A stretch of 64,000 nucleotides of DNA from Leptospira perolatii (GTDB taxonomy: Bacteria > Spirochaetota > Leptospiria > Leptospirales > Leptospiraceae), in contig NZ_NPDZ01000002.1 in NCBI RefSeq assembly GCF_002811875.1, positions 427,094 through 491,093 of the forward strand, in the 5' to 3' direction. Each line of letters begins with the position of its first letter. Position 1 is the stretch's first letter. Of the stretch, positions 49,066 to 58,576 are shown in pieces. The position numbers and the translations under genes were made by a program. The notes beneath the pieces were generated by a model. That model saw only the letters and a list, made by a program, of their open reading frames with translations, had not been told where the DNA came from and ran no database searches.

Positions 49066-50604
49066 ATGTCTGAATTCGATCCGTTTTCCGAATTGTACCA
49101 AAAGGATCTTTTGCCGGGGTTTGCAACTCCCGCTAGTACATCCGGCTTTGCCGAATCCTTATCCGTTTCCAACGAGTTTGCAAAGAATCCCACTGAATTT
49201 CGGAAGAATTTTTATTATCTCTTCCAAGGACTGACTCTTTCTAAGCTAGCCTTCGGTTGCTATCGAGTGGGCCTAAGGGACCCGGAGCACAAAAATGCGA
49301 TGAGTGATGCTCTTAGACATGGAGTGAACTGCATCGATGTTTCTTCCAATTACGGAGATGGGGAGGCCGAGACGCTTGTCGGTAGCGTACTGTTAGATGG
49401 AATTTCAAAAGGAACTTTCACTAGAGAATCAATTTTCGTCGTAACAAAGGCCGGTTATATCCAAGGCAGAAATATGGAATTAGTAAAGGATCGTAAGAAA
49501 AAGGGAAATCCGTTCTTTGAGGTTACTGAATTCCAACCAGATTGCTTTCATTGTATTTCCCCCAGTTTTCTGGAAGACCAATTAGAAAGATCTCGAAAGA
49601 GACTCGGCTTGGAAACTCTGGATTGTCTACTTCTTCATAACCCAGAGTACTTTTTATCGGATCGACAGAATAAATCAGATAAAAGTAAGGAAGCGATTCA
49701 AGAATATTACAGAAGAATCGTTCATGCGTTCCGTTTTTTAGAAAGTGCGAGAAAAGAGGGAAAGATCAGGATGTATGGAATTTCGAGTAATACATTTCCG
49801 GTTCCGGAAGAGGATTTTACCCATACTTCTCTCTCTAAACTCCTGAAATTGGTAGAGGAAGAGATAGGTGACGATCACGGCTTTTCTGTCGTTCAGTTTC
49901 CTGCGAATTGGTACGAGGATGGTTTTCTTCTAAATAGAAATTCTAATGGAGAAAACATATTAGATCTTTGTAAAAAGAATAATCTTTTGCCTTTGGTAAA
50001 TCGTCCGCTAAATTCTTTTCATCCAAGCCAGGGCCTAGTGAGGCTGAGTTATGGCGGAGATTCAAAAGCTTCAGAAATCCGAAACAGGATTCGATCCGAA
50101 CTTTCCAATTTTTTTGCCTGGGAATCGGAGATATTCAAGAGACATGGATTGCCCCAAAAATCGCAGAGCCTACGTAGTCTTTGGGAAAACTCCAAGGACG
50201 TAATTTCCAGTATGGAGGCGTTCTATCAAAATTTAAGAATGTACTGGATTCCAGCTCTGAGAGTCTCTTTGCAGCAGCTTCAAGTATCGGGAGGAACCGA
50301 AATTGGAGCCGAATATGCAGAAAATCTTAATAAAACTTTTTCACTTTTGGAAGATTGGATTCGGATTTCTTCGGAACAATCCTTAGAGCCGCTACTCCTG
50401 AGTCTGAAGAATAAATTCTATACCGACGTGCCCGCGCCTACGACATTGTCCGGTATGATGGTCCAACAACTTTCTTCAATATTAGAAAGAGGTACTGTAC
50501 TTCTCGGGATGAGAAGGAGGGATTACGTAAGAGATGCGCTTTCTGCCTTCGAAATTCCTCTCCCTAAAATTCCATCGGAGCAGTGGGGTGCCCATGGAGT
50601 TTGA
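49066..50604 (+). CDS. Aldo/keto reductase family protein with C-terminal extension
   Basis: The 512-residue protein has an aldo/keto reductase barrel over residues about 55-310 with the tetrad in CIDVSSNYGDGEAE (Asp, Tyr), VVTKAG (Lys) and LLLHNPE (His). NADPH-dependent reduction of a carbonyl is the family reaction. About 190 residues follow the barrel, helical, with no domain I can name. The 3' end overlaps the DUF309 gene by 11 bases, and an alpha/beta hydrolase follows that, so the three are probably made together. Confidence 0.85.
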   Translation: MSEFDPFSELYQKDLLPGFATPASTSGFAESLSVSNEFAKNPTEFRKNFYYLFQGLTLSKLAFGCYRVGLRDPEHKNAMSDALRHGVNCIDVSSNYGDGEAETLVGSVLLDGISKGTFTRESIFVVTKAGYIQGRNMELVKDRKKKGNPFFEVTEFQPDCFHCISPSFLEDQLERSRKRLGLETLDCLLLHNPEYFLSDRQNKSDKSKEAIQEYYRRIVHAFRFLESARKEGKIRMYGISSNTFPVPEEDFTHTSLSKLLKLVEEEIGDDHGFSVVQFPANWYEDGFLLNRNSNGENILDLCKKNNLLPLVNRPLNSFHPSQGLVRLSYGGDSKASEIRNRIRSELSNFFAWESEIFKRHGLPQKSQSLRSLWENSKDVISSMEAFYQNLRMYWIPALRVSLQQLQVSGGTEIGAEYAENLNKTFSLLEDWIRISSEQSLEPLLLSLKNKFYTDVPAPTTLSGMMVQQLSSILERGTVLLGMRRRDYVRDALSAFEIPLPKIPSEQWGAHGV

Positions 50605-51070
50605 CGACGAAATTCGTGGGATTCTAAGCAAGATCAGTTCTACTAAGGATCCTATCCCTACCTTTGACTTTGCCTGGGATCAAGGAAGAAAATTATTTGC
50701 TGAAGGAAGATATTTCGAAGTGCACGAAGTTTTCGAATTTCAATGGAAAAAAGAAACAGGGAGTAGGAGAATTTTATTGCACGGTTGGATACAACTTGCG
50801 ATATCCTTAAACAAGATTTATGTAAAACATAATGCTAGGGGAGCAAGGATGCAAGCTGAGAAATCGAAAGAGAAATTCGAGAAACTGTTGCTGGAAGGCA
50901 ATTTAAATTCCACCGGCGTCCATTATACAAACCACGTATTAGATTTTATTAATAGAATTTTGCAGCATTTTCAGGGGGACGAGAATTGGGACTATTCTTC
51001 CTTGATAAAAATACCGATCCCTCAAATCCCTCAAACCGGAGTTGAGTGGTTCATAAGGGAAGGAATGTGA
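50594..51070 (+). CDS. DUF309 family protein
   Basis: From ATG 50594 the protein has 158 residues and the DUF309 signature: [22 protein letters not shown], then [29 protein letters not shown]. The family is helical and of unknown function. The frame open from 50534 overlaps the aldo/keto reductase gene too far to be likely. The conserved HE and W residues suggest a binding pocket. Its TGA overlaps the next gene's GTG. Confidence 0.85.
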   Translation: MEFDDEIRGILSKISSTKDPIPTFDFAWDQGRKLFAEGRYFEVHEVFEFQWKKETGSRRILLHGWIQLAISLNKIYVKHNARGARMQAEKSKEKFEKLLLEGNLNSTGVHYTNHVLDFINRILQHFQGDENWDYSSLIKIPIPQIPQTGVEWFIREGM

Positions 51071-51960
51071 AGGAGAATCTTTCTGCGAATATGGAAAAGG
51101 GAACTTTCGAGTCTGGAGGATATAAACTTTCTTATTCGATTCGGAACAATCAAAAAGGTAGGGCTCTCCTTCTTTTGCACGGATTTATGGACACTTCCCA
51201 AACCTTCCTTTTTCAAGAAGAGTTTCTTTCCAAACATTTCGATCTATACAGGTTTGATTATAGAGGACACGGAGATTCTGAATGGTTGAGAGAGGGCTTT
51301 TATCATTTCATGCTTCCGCTGGTGGACACTCAGACTTTCTTGTCCAAGTTCCTTCCCGAGGAGTTCCACATTCTTGGACATTCCATGGGAGGCGGGATCG
51401 CGTCTAGGATCGCAGGATTGTATCCGGAGAGGGTGAAATCCTTGGTTTGTCTCGAAGGCTTTAGTTCTCTTCAGGATCCAGAAAAGGAAAGAAGAAGGTT
51501 TCGCTCCTGGTTAGAAATCTGGGAGAAGAGCATTGCAGGAAAGGAGAAAAAAAGGCAGAAAAGTTTCCAAAGCGTTGAAGAAGCAGCAAATCGACTTGCA
51601 CCACTTTATCACAGATTACCAAAAGATAGACTCTTGCAAATCGCAGAAACCTTGGTCCGACCTACTCAAGACGGATACCAGTGGAAAAGCGATCCAGTTC
51701 ATAAGAACGGGCCCCCAGTGTTTATCAGTCCCCAGTTTACTCGGCATCTTTGGGAAACCATTGTGTGTCCTATGCTCATTGTATATGGTAAGAACACTCA
51801 TTTAGTTTTGGATGATCAGAAAGAAATCTTGTCTCACTTTAAAACACTGACCTATCGTGAGATCGAGAACGCTGGGCATAATATGCATCATGACAGGCCC
51901 GAAGCTTTGGAAGAAATACTAGAGAACTTTTATACAGAACATCATTTGATTCTGGACTGA
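51067..51960 (+). CDS. Alpha/beta hydrolase
   Basis: The 297-residue protein from GTG 51067 (GTGA overlap with the upstream stop, GGGAAGG before it) is a classical alpha/beta hydrolase: [28 protein letters not shown], nucleophile elbow [15 protein letters not shown], an Asp near [14 protein letters not shown] and a His in [12 protein letters not shown]. Other starts (GTG 51046, ATG 51091) are possible. It is related to general epoxide hydrolase/esterase-like enzymes; no substrate can be read from the sequence. Confidence 0.87.
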   Translation: MKENLSANMEKGTFESGGYKLSYSIRNNQKGRALLLLHGFMDTSQTFLFQEEFLSKHFDLYRFDYRGHGDSEWLREGFYHFMLPLVDTQTFLSKFLPEEFHILGHSMGGGIASRIAGLYPERVKSLVCLEGFSSLQDPEKERRRFRSWLEIWEKSIAGKEKKRQKSFQSVEEAANRLAPLYHRLPKDRLLQIAETLVRPTQDGYQWKSDPVHKNGPPVFISPQFTRHLWETIVCPMLIVYGKNTHLVLDDQKEILSHFKTLTYREIENAGHNMHHDRPEALEEILENFYTEHHLILD

Positions 51961-51996
51961 AAATTTCGTCCAAAACCCACAGAGAACCTTCTATTT

Positions 51997-52019
51997 GATT
52001 TAACGTTCAGTGTTAAATC
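51997..52019. promoter_or_regulatory. Perfect inverted repeat, putative operator
   Basis: GATTTAAC (51997-52004) and GTTAAATC (52012-52019) are perfect inverted arms around GTTCAGT. The size and layout are like a TetR/AcrR-type operator. A second perfect 10-bp palindrome CAATTAATTG is at 52042-52051. Both are upstream of the ATG at 52123. Confidence 0.45.
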
Positions 52020-52122
52020 ACTTGTCTCTTAACAAATTAATCAATTAATTGACTGAAAATGCAATCCGAAACGCATATATTTGTGCTCGGTCAATCGAAA
52101 GATATTAGCTCCTAGGTGAACA

Positions 52123-52983
52123 ATGAATCAGGTGATACAAAAACGAATTCTATATTTTATATTATCCATACTCTTTTTTGCGTCTTACGAGGTCTTCGCT
52201 GTACAGACCATTCTGCTTAGAAACGGCGGAAAAATTAGGGGGGACGTAGTCGGTCAAAACGAGAAAAGCATTCAGATAGTAACGGAAGAGGGCAAGAAAA
52301 TGACTCTGTCCAAACGTACGATTCTGAAGGTAATTTACAAAGAGATTACAACGGAAGAAGAGAAAAAAATCCGCCAGGAGGAAGAAAAGAAAATTCAGGA
52401 AAAACCTCCCGAAACTAAGGAAGAGGTAAAGGAAGAACCTATCTTCATTCCACCTCCGACAACAACTTCCGGGCGGAGCAGATGGTCGATTGTAAAAAGG
52501 TCTGCAGCATTACCTGGTTGGGGTCATGTGCACGCAGATCGCAAAATCACTGGGTATACTTACGCAGGAATTTTCGGTCTAAGCATAGTAGGAGCAGCGG
52601 TCACTTATAACCAAGCACAGCATGCGAAGTCTGAATATGATAGCAGGGTGATGCAGTCTCTTGTTTTTTTTGGTCCTTCTCCTGTCGGCTTTGGTAGATT
52701 CTATACGGAGGGAAAAAGATCTGCTTATAAGGAAAGCGTAACTAGAGCGAATAATGCAATCGCGCTAATTGGAGTTGTCTATTTGACTCAATTGATTCAT
52801 GCTTATTTTACTGGAATGGCTTGGGAGAAAGAAGAAGTCGTTTTTAATCAGGAAGGTTTGGCTCTAAAGAAGGGATGGCAATTTTTCCCTTCCTTCGATT
52901 TGCCGTCTACCGAGCTAAAGGGTAGTTCTGCCCTTTCTTCTAATGGAGTGCGCGCCGAGCTTAGATTTAATACCTTATATTAG
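52123..52983 (+). CDS. Exported protein with small membrane segments, unknown function
   Basis: The 286-residue product has a signal peptide (YFILSILFFASYEVFA), a beta-rich segment (QTILLRNGGKIRGDVVGQNEKSIQIVTEEGKKMTLSK, of the type found in many Leptospira exported proteins), an acidic coiled coil (TTEEEKKIRQEEEKKIQEK), a Pro-rich linker, then SAALPGWGHVHADRKITGYTYAG, resembling DUF5683, followed by hydrophobic helices. AGGTGA lies before the ATG. Inverted repeats upstream (51997, 52042) may control it. It is followed by the pair of Asp-box lipoproteins. Confidence 0.72.
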   Translation: MNQVIQKRILYFILSILFFASYEVFAVQTILLRNGGKIRGDVVGQNEKSIQIVTEEGKKMTLSKRTILKVIYKEITTEEEKKIRQEEEKKIQEKPPETKEEVKEEPIFIPPPTTTSGRSRWSIVKRSAALPGWGHVHADRKITGYTYAGIFGLSIVGAAVTYNQAQHAKSEYDSRVMQSLVFFGPSPVGFGRFYTEGKRSAYKESVTRANNAIALIGVVYLTQLIHAYFTGMAWEKEEVVFNQEGLALKKGWQFFPSFDLPSTELKGSSALSSNGVRAELRFNTLY

Positions 52984-53007
52984 AATATAAGTATTTTAAT
53001 ATATTCT
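52982..53007. promoter_or_regulatory. AT-rich inverted repeat between 52123 gene and lipoprotein gene
   Basis: AGAATATA (52982-52989) and TATATTCT (53000-53007) form perfect arms across ten bases. It overlaps the stop of the upstream gene and lies 32 bases before the next ATG. No T-run follows, so it may be an operator or mRNA hairpin rather than a terminator. Confidence 0.4.
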
Positions 53008-53039
53008 GTAGTTTTTAAATAATCGCGGGGAAGGAAAGT

Positions 53040-54353
53040 ATGAGAAAGTTAGAAGTCCTGAGATGGAGTTTCAAAGTTCCTTTTTTCTTAGTTTTCTTCT
53101 TTTGCGGATGCTTAAAATTTCATGAGCATATATTTGATCCTTTTTCAAAAAATTCAGTCTTGATTACCCTTTTGACGGGGCCGAGCACCCCGTATTCCTT
53201 TTTTCCCACTAGAGACCAGAAATTTAGAACTGTTGGCGGTAATTTCTTAACCTATATCACTCGATATCGAGGTTTCGGTGGGGTCGACAGTAAGATTCAC
53301 TTAGTTATTACTGACGGTGCTGGCTCGACTCGTACAGCATCGACCAACGTACCCGGAACTAATGATACAACTTATACTCGTTTGGTGGGTGCGGGGCAAG
53401 ACTCCAGTCCGAGTCTTTTCCTTATATTTGAAACTTCGAGCGGATTGGGACAATTCCAGTATTACCATTGGTCCGGAGCAAGTCTTCCTTTGCAGGATGA
53501 CCACTTGATATTTACCCAGATTGTTCCACCGAACGGGGATCCCATCATTCAAAATGTAACTGCACTCGGTTCTGAATATGTTTGGTGCGAACAACCTTCC
53601 TTAGGGATTGCTGGCGCTTGTTACCATTCACCTCCTCCTTTTCCGAATGTAGGTTCTACCGTTTCTGGGATAACCACTTGTAATAATCCTGTGCTGAATG
53701 CCTCATTCTTAATGTGTTTTGACTTTCTGTCCTTGAGCTCTCCGATTACTCTAACCGGACCGGTAGTAGACAGCGCCGTTATGACTGCCTCCAGTATAAC
53801 GCACACATTGCCGTCCGGCTATCCGACTTTACCGAGTCAAGTAAATGGAGTCTATTCCTATGCACTGGACCCGAATAACGGTGGTGGGTATTTTTTCGAT
53901 ACAAATACAAACACGATAGGCGTGGGAAAATCCACCGACCTAATGTACAATTCAGGTTCAGTTACTCTTACTTACAATACTACGATTAATGAGCCGAGTG
54001 TAGCTAGTGCAGGAGCAGTCATCTTTGAAGCATCGCTGAACGGTCCTGGTCCGTCTTTGGTCTTGTCTATTGATCATTCAGATCTTCCTTCCCAAACTCC
54101 AGATAGACCTTTATACATGAGCTTGGACGGAGGCCAGAACTGGACTGGAGTTAGTTTCAATGGGCTGCCTTTAGACGCAGGAGGTATTGGAAATTATCCG
54201 ACTGCTTATGGTACGATTATCAATGTAAACACTTTGACGATGCTAATCAATGCTCAGTTTTTGGGGGGTTCTGGTTTGTATCAGTACACGAGTACAGATG
54301 GCGGAGCCACTTGGTCTGGTCCTACAGAAGTGCCGGAATCGACAGAACCTTGA
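53040..54353 (+). CDS. Asp-box (BNR-like) lipoprotein, first of a pair
   Basis: The 437-residue product is a lipoprotein (VFFFCGC, Cys21 or Cys24). Its mature part is strand- and glycine-rich. Near the C-terminus are two Asp-box motifs, SLDGGQNW (about residue 362) and STDGGATW (about 421), both of the SxDxGxxW form found in sialidase-type beta-propellers. No sialidase arginines are evident, so a binding role is likelier. GGGGAAGG lies just upstream of the ATG. It pairs with the gene at 54467 in length and motif order. Confidence 0.75.
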   Translation: MRKLEVLRWSFKVPFFLVFFFCGCLKFHEHIFDPFSKNSVLITLLTGPSTPYSFFPTRDQKFRTVGGNFLTYITRYRGFGGVDSKIHLVITDGAGSTRTASTNVPGTNDTTYTRLVGAGQDSSPSLFLIFETSSGLGQFQYYHWSGASLPLQDDHLIFTQIVPPNGDPIIQNVTALGSEYVWCEQPSLGIAGACYHSPPPFPNVGSTVSGITTCNNPVLNASFLMCFDFLSLSSPITLTGPVVDSAVMTASSITHTLPSGYPTLPSQVNGVYSYALDPNNGGGYFFDTNTNTIGVGKSTDLMYNSGSVTLTYNTTINEPSVASAGAVIFEASLNGPGPSLVLSIDHSDLPSQTPDRPLYMSLDGGQNWTGVSFNGLPLDAGGIGNYPTAYGTIINVNTLTMLINAQFLGGSGLYQYTSTDGGATWSGPTEVPESTEP

Positions 54354-54466
54354 ATTTTGGAAACATTGCAAAGAACAGAAGCAAAGATTTCGTCTTATAT
54401 TAAGATCGTTTTTAGATCAGAAATTTTTTTTTCAAAGACTTTTACTATAATCACGGAAGCAGAACA

Positions 54467-55768
54467 ATGCGAAATTTTCCACTTAAGAGCAGAACTTTCC
54501 TTTTTGTACTCACCATCTTGCTTTCAGCTTGTATCAAGTTCGAGGAGAACCAGTTTGATCCACAATCACAATTATCCCTATTGAGTAGCATATTGGGAAG
54601 CACACCGTATACGAATTTTCCGGTCAGGGACCAGAGATTTCGCCAAATTAGCGGTACCAATCTTAGCTACCTTACTGTTAACAAGGGCTTGGATCCGAAT
54701 GCAAGTACCATTGCGATCATCATTTCTGCGGGAAGTGGAAATACGACCACTGCTATTACGAATGTTCCAGGGACTAGCGGAACAGGTAGATATACTAGAC
54801 TCATTGGACTTGGGCAAGATAGTACTCCAAATTTCTTTTTGTTATTCGAAGTGCTGAACCCATTGGCACCACCAACTTACTATTACTGGAGCAATCCTAG
54901 CTTACCGATCCAAAACGAGGTGATGACCTTTTCGGTGGTTACTCCGATTGGTGGGGGAGGAAGTACGATTCAAAATCTAACCTTCATAGGCGGTAATTTT
55001 GTATGGTGCGAATTGCCGATCGGCGTATTTACTGGACAGTGTTACTTTAACAACAGTTTTCCGACCAGCGGAGCAACTGGAATTTCTGCTTCTTTAGCCA
55101 CTTGTGCGAAACCGCTCATTGATGGAATTAATTTTGTTTGTTATGATACATTGACGGGCTCTCCCGGATCTTTTGGTTTGAATGTGGTCAACTCACCTAG
55201 TCCTGGATTCAATCCTAGCACGGTGACCACCGCTCTACCGAGCACTTATCCAAATGGGGGGTTTGGGGTAAACGGAAACAATCAGTTCGTACTAAATAAC
55301 CCTGGACCCGGTGGATATTTCTTAGAGACCGCCGGCGCTATGGTGAGAATTAACGCCACTAGCAACTCATTCAGCGCTGGTGGACCTGCTGGATTTTCTT
55401 CTACTCCGACTACTTCTGCTGCTGTGAGCGCAACTACTTCTATCTTTGATGTAACCAATATGGTAAGTGGAACCACAGTCCTGCTCACTTTTGAACATTC
55501 GGATATACCTTTCGGTTCCAATTTTAGACCGCTCTACCGATCTACAGACGGTGGCAGCTCCTGGGCCGAGGTCAACCTCAGCTCGCTTCCGCTTGCCGCC
55601 GGAGGTCTGGACCATTTTCCGAGTGCGTTTGGATCTTTAATAGATCCTATGGGAGTATTAGTTTTTATTAATGATAAATCCAGAGGAGGGAGCGGATTGT
55701 ATTCGTACTATACCTTGGATAACGGAACTACCTGGACTGGGCCCACTGAGGTTCCTTTGCCCTTTTAA
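54467..55768 (+). CDS. Asp-box (BNR-like) lipoprotein, second of a pair
   Basis: The 433-residue product is a lipoprotein (VLTILLSAC, Cys21) paralogous to the 53040 product: both read IKF/LKFxExxFDP just after the Cys, then TPYxxFPxRDQ(K/R)FR, NVPGT, TRLxGxGQDS and a QN-xTxxGxxxVWCE segment. Asp-box-like units are RSTDGGSSW (about residue 363) and YTLDNGTTW (about 417), and both proteins end in GPTEVP. A surface-exposed binding protein is plausible. No further copy follows in the window. Confidence 0.75.
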   Translation: MRNFPLKSRTFLFVLTILLSACIKFEENQFDPQSQLSLLSSILGSTPYTNFPVRDQRFRQISGTNLSYLTVNKGLDPNASTIAIIISAGSGNTTTAITNVPGTSGTGRYTRLIGLGQDSTPNFFLLFEVLNPLAPPTYYYWSNPSLPIQNEVMTFSVVTPIGGGGSTIQNLTFIGGNFVWCELPIGVFTGQCYFNNSFPTSGATGISASLATCAKPLIDGINFVCYDTLTGSPGSFGLNVVNSPSPGFNPSTVTTALPSTYPNGGFGVNGNNQFVLNNPGPGGYFLETAGAMVRINATSNSFSAGGPAGFSSTPTTSAAVSATTSIFDVTNMVSGTTVLLTFEHSDIPFGSNFRPLYRSTDGGSSWAEVNLSSLPLAAGGLDHFPSAFGSLIDPMGVLVFINDKSRGGSGLYSYYTLDNGTTWTGPTEVPLPF

Positions 55769-56034
55769 ATTTTTATTATGAACTGAGCTACGCGATGGCA
55801 CGAAGGCCGACGAGAAATAGACTGGCTTCTTGGCGGTTCCATGCTTTTCGGTCTATTTTAGTATATTCTTAAATACTAATGTACTTAATTGGAATGACGA
55901 CTCGTTAAGTAAACGGATGTTACGTACTGCGTATGGTCGGGACATAATAAAAAAATCAATTTTTGTCTAAAAATAACTTGTACTTTCTCTGTGCTCTTTT
56001 AGGCTTCCTCCAACGTTTTTAAAAAGAGGCGAGC

Positions 56035-56247
56035 ATGGAAAGAGAAAATAGATTCAAGAGCCAACTAGAAAGATATGTGAATTATCGCGGAATCGATATC
56101 ACTCTTCATTTGAAAGACGGTTCTATCATTGAACTGGATAAAAACAGAAAGTTGGTCGGCGAGGAAATCGTCTATTTTCCGGATAAACAAACTATAAACC
56201 GAGTGCCTCTTACTATGATCAGCAAGGCGGATCTATTTGTTGCTTAA
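56035..56247 (+). CDS. Small protein of unknown function
   Basis: The 70-residue product has GAGGCGAG just upstream of ATG 56035. It is charged, with an apparent small beta-sheet (ITLHLKDGSIIELDKNRKLVGEEIVYFPD) and no signal peptide. It looks like a small cytoplasmic domain but I cannot name the family. Its upstream region (55769-56034) holds a long-loop stem AAATAGAC/GTCTATTT at 55815-55858 that could end the preceding transcript. Confidence 0.6.
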   Translation: MERENRFKSQLERYVNYRGIDITLHLKDGSIIELDKNRKLVGEEIVYFPDKQTINRVPLTMISKADLFVA

Positions 56248-56356
56248 TTGCAGGAATAAAATCCGGTTCACTGCGGAATCAATAGCGCGCACACATCGAT
56301 AATTAATCTTAGCTGTAAACTTTGCAGGGTCCTTGCGAAAGAACCCTGCTTTTCTT

Positions 56357-56662
56357 TTACGCTAAATCCCGAATGAGTTCCTCTAATTTTTCAATTTTAG
56401 AAAAATCGTTTTCGGTATAATTCAAATAAATATCGAATTCACCTTCGGATACTTTTTGGCATTTGATTACTTTCATGGGCACTTCAATTGCACCAGAAAG
56501 GCTTAAAACTCCGACCTTGACAGCTAAGTTTGTACCGGGCTCCAGAGGGTCCTCAGATCTGTGGACCAAGCCTAGTAATACGTTCTCTGCAAAGCGAAAT
56601 TTACTTTCTTCCATAATCTGGAAGCCTACATTTAATGTGTGAGGAATTCTACTGTACTTCAT
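56357..56662 (-). CDS. Small protein, possibly PilZ-like
   Basis: The 101-residue product (KFRFAENVLLGLVHRSEDPL, then EPGTNLAVKVGVLSLSGAIEVPMKVIKCQKVSEGEFDIYLNY) has an alternating strand pattern somewhat like a PilZ c-di-GMP domain, but the RxxxR and D/NxSxxG ligands are not clear, so I would not call it a c-di-GMP receptor. There is no signal peptide. It is transcribed alone on the minus strand and is followed by a convergent small gene on +. Confidence 0.55.
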   Translation of the reverse strand: MKYSRIPHTLNVGFQIMEESKFRFAENVLLGLVHRSEDPLEPGTNLAVKVGVLSLSGAIEVPMKVIKCQKVSEGEFDIYLNYTENDFSKIEKLEELIRDLA

Positions 56663-57056
56663 GGCGGGCTCCTCTTTTTTCTTTTAAGCTAAACTAGAAT
56701 GCTTACAGAAAGATTAAGTTTTTTTTACGATTCAGAACGTAGTTTGCACTTTGATCCGTGAGAATTCTCTGCGCAAATTTTCGAACTGAGTGCTCGCATT
56801 TTCTAAATTAAAAGCAATTATCATGCCCAATATTGATACTCGCTCCCATTAAATACGAAGTATTTATTCTATTTTAGTAAAATACGGTAAAATAATGAAC
56901 GAAACAGTCACAGAACTACCTAAAGCTGTACTTTATTTCATTCCGCATATCGGAACTTCTGTGAAAACACTATGAGGGAGCTCGGAAAAGAGATTCTGTT
57001 ACTTAGAATTTAAGCATCTTTAGGAATAAAAAAGCAGCATAACGCAGAGTTCAGCA
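56663..57056. other. Intergenic region with small AT-rich palindromes, no supported gene
   Basis: This 394-base stretch, together with repeat copy D and its flanks up to 57245, separates two minus-strand genes. It is AT-rich and holds inverted repeats AAATAC-GAA-GTATTT (about 56854) and ATTTT-AGT-AAAAT (about 56871). Short ORFs of 26 and 13 codons occur after 56890 but have no convincing start region or family. It may contain the promoter of the 56357 gene. Confidence 0.5.
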
Positions 57057-57175
57057 GGGCCCCGCCCTGGTTGGGTGGGGGCCGGAGCGGCAGCGGTGGT
57101 ACCCCGGCTCCTACCAGAAATCTTCCTTTTTTGCAAGCATTTTTACAGAGCTGAATTCCTGTAGGAGCTCCTACA
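57057..57175 (+). repeat. GC-rich palindromic intergenic repeat, copy D
   Basis: This copy starts GGGCCCCGCCCTGG and TTGGGTGGGGGCCGGAGC, has CAGCGGTGGTACC and TTTTTTGCAAGCATTTTTAC like copy A, and ends in TGTAGGAGCTCCTACA (57160-57175). Copies A and D thus form one subfamily. It lies 70 bases beyond the serA stop, which is on the minus strand. Confidence 0.9.
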
Positions 57176-57245
57176 ATCTTTGCTGGTGGCATAACAGAGC
57201 GTGGGAAAACATTAAAAGCCGGAGCTCCCTCTGTATAAAAAATCC

Positions 57246-58469
57246 CTAATATAAGATCCTGGTTTTGATTGAGCCGGGATGCTTTTCGATTTTTTCCTTT
57301 AGTTCGTCTCCAACGCTTTTATCGATCACCATAGAAAGGTATCCGATTTCTGCACTGGTTCCTAAATGTTGAGAAGTGATATTTGCACCGATCTCTGATA
57401 CCATTGCGTTGATATCCTTTAGGAATCCGGGTTGGTTCTTGTGAACATTCAGAATCCTATAGCTTCCGGGTGGAATCGGTGAGATTTCTAAGTTTGGAAA
57501 GTTTACTGCGAAAGAAGTTGAGCCGTTATTTACGAATTTGAGAAGCTTACTTGCCACTTCTGTCCCGATATTTTTTTGAGCCTCTTCCGTCGAACCACCG
57601 ATATGCGGAGTCAAAATCACATTTTGCAATTGTTGCAAAGGAGTAATGAATGGGTCGTTATTCGACTCTGGCTCTTCCGGGAATACGTCTATTCCAGCTC
57701 CGGCAATTTTTCCGCTCTTTAGTGCTTCCGCTAAAGCCTCCAAATCAACTACCTTTCCTCTAGAAAGGTTGATCACATAGGCACCTTTCTTTGTGAGTTG
57801 GATTTCCTTCTTTCCATACAAATTCATTGTATTTTCGTTTTCCGGAACGTGAAATGTGATAAAGTCAGAAACTGAGAGCAGTTCTTCATAGGAGTTCAAC
57901 GGAGTTGCATTCCCTAAAGGAAGAACAGTTTGCGTGTCATAATAGACTACTTTCAGCCCCATTGCTTCTGCGAGTACAGAAACCTGGCTACCGATATGTC
58001 CGTATCCAACGATTCCTAAAGTTTTGCCTCGAACCTCGAAACAATTCTTCGAAATCTTATTCCATTTTCCTGAATGAGTGTTTTGAATATGGTCGGGAAC
58101 TCTCCTCGCCAGCATTACGATTTCGGCAACGACCAGCTCCGCTACAGAACGGGTATTTGAGTAGGGTGCATTGAAAACTGGAATCCCTTTTTTTTCGGCT
58201 TCTTCTAAGCGAACTTGGTTTGTACCGATGCAAAAGCATCCTACAGTGAGCAGACGCTTCGCCTTATTTATCACAGGTTCCGTGATATTGGTTTTACTTC
58301 GGATCCCTAGGACGTGGATCGATTCTATTTCTTTTAAGAGCTCCTCCTCATTCATTGCATAAGAAAGCGCCCTTACATTAAACCCGTCCTTCTGGAATAG
58401 GTCAAAGGCATCTTGGTGAATGTTCTCCAAAAGAAGAACGTTGATCTTTTCTTTAGGGTAAGAGATCAT
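57246..58469 (-). CDS. serA: D-3-phosphoglycerate dehydrogenase
   Basis: SerA makes 3-phosphohydroxypyruvate, the first step of serine synthesis. The 407-residue protein is the E. coli-like short type: a catalytic domain (GIRSKTNI, GCFCIGTNQV), NAD-binding GKTLGIVGYGHIGSQVS, catalytic residues in INLSRGKVVD, FPEEPE and LTPHIGGSTEEAQ, and a C-terminal ACT domain (YRILNVHKNQPGFLKDINAMV) that senses serine in the family. Upstream it is divergent from a lipoprotein gene. Confidence 0.96.
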   Translation of the reverse strand: MISYPKEKINVLLLENIHQDAFDLFQKDGFNVRALSYAMNEEELLKEIESIHVLGIRSKTNITEPVINKAKRLLTVGCFCIGTNQVRLEEAEKKGIPVFNAPYSNTRSVAELVVAEIVMLARRVPDHIQNTHSGKWNKISKNCFEVRGKTLGIVGYGHIGSQVSVLAEAMGLKVVYYDTQTVLPLGNATPLNSYEELLSVSDFITFHVPENENTMNLYGKKEIQLTKKGAYVINLSRGKVVDLEALAEALKSGKIAGAGIDVFPEEPESNNDPFITPLQQLQNVILTPHIGGSTEEAQKNIGTEVASKLLKFVNNGSTSFAVNFPNLEISPIPPGSYRILNVHKNQPGFLKDINAMVSEIGANITSQHLGTSAEIGYLSMVIDKSVGDELKEKIEKHPGSIKTRILY

Positions 58470-58576
58470 AGTGATACAACCATAGAATGCATGCGCTACT
58501 TCTCTGGAAATCGGATTTTTTTACTTCACGCTTCTCCGGTTCCCGTAAGAATTGTCGCAATTTTGCAGGAGATCCC

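Noticed and set aside
54447..54452. TATAAT as a promoter of the second Asp-box lipoprotein gene
   Set aside because: It is only 14 bases from the ATG and has no -35 match at the right distance.
56894..57012. Short ORFs of 26 and 13 codons upstream of repeat copy D
   Set aside because: No ribosome-binding site or recognisable sequence; too short to support.
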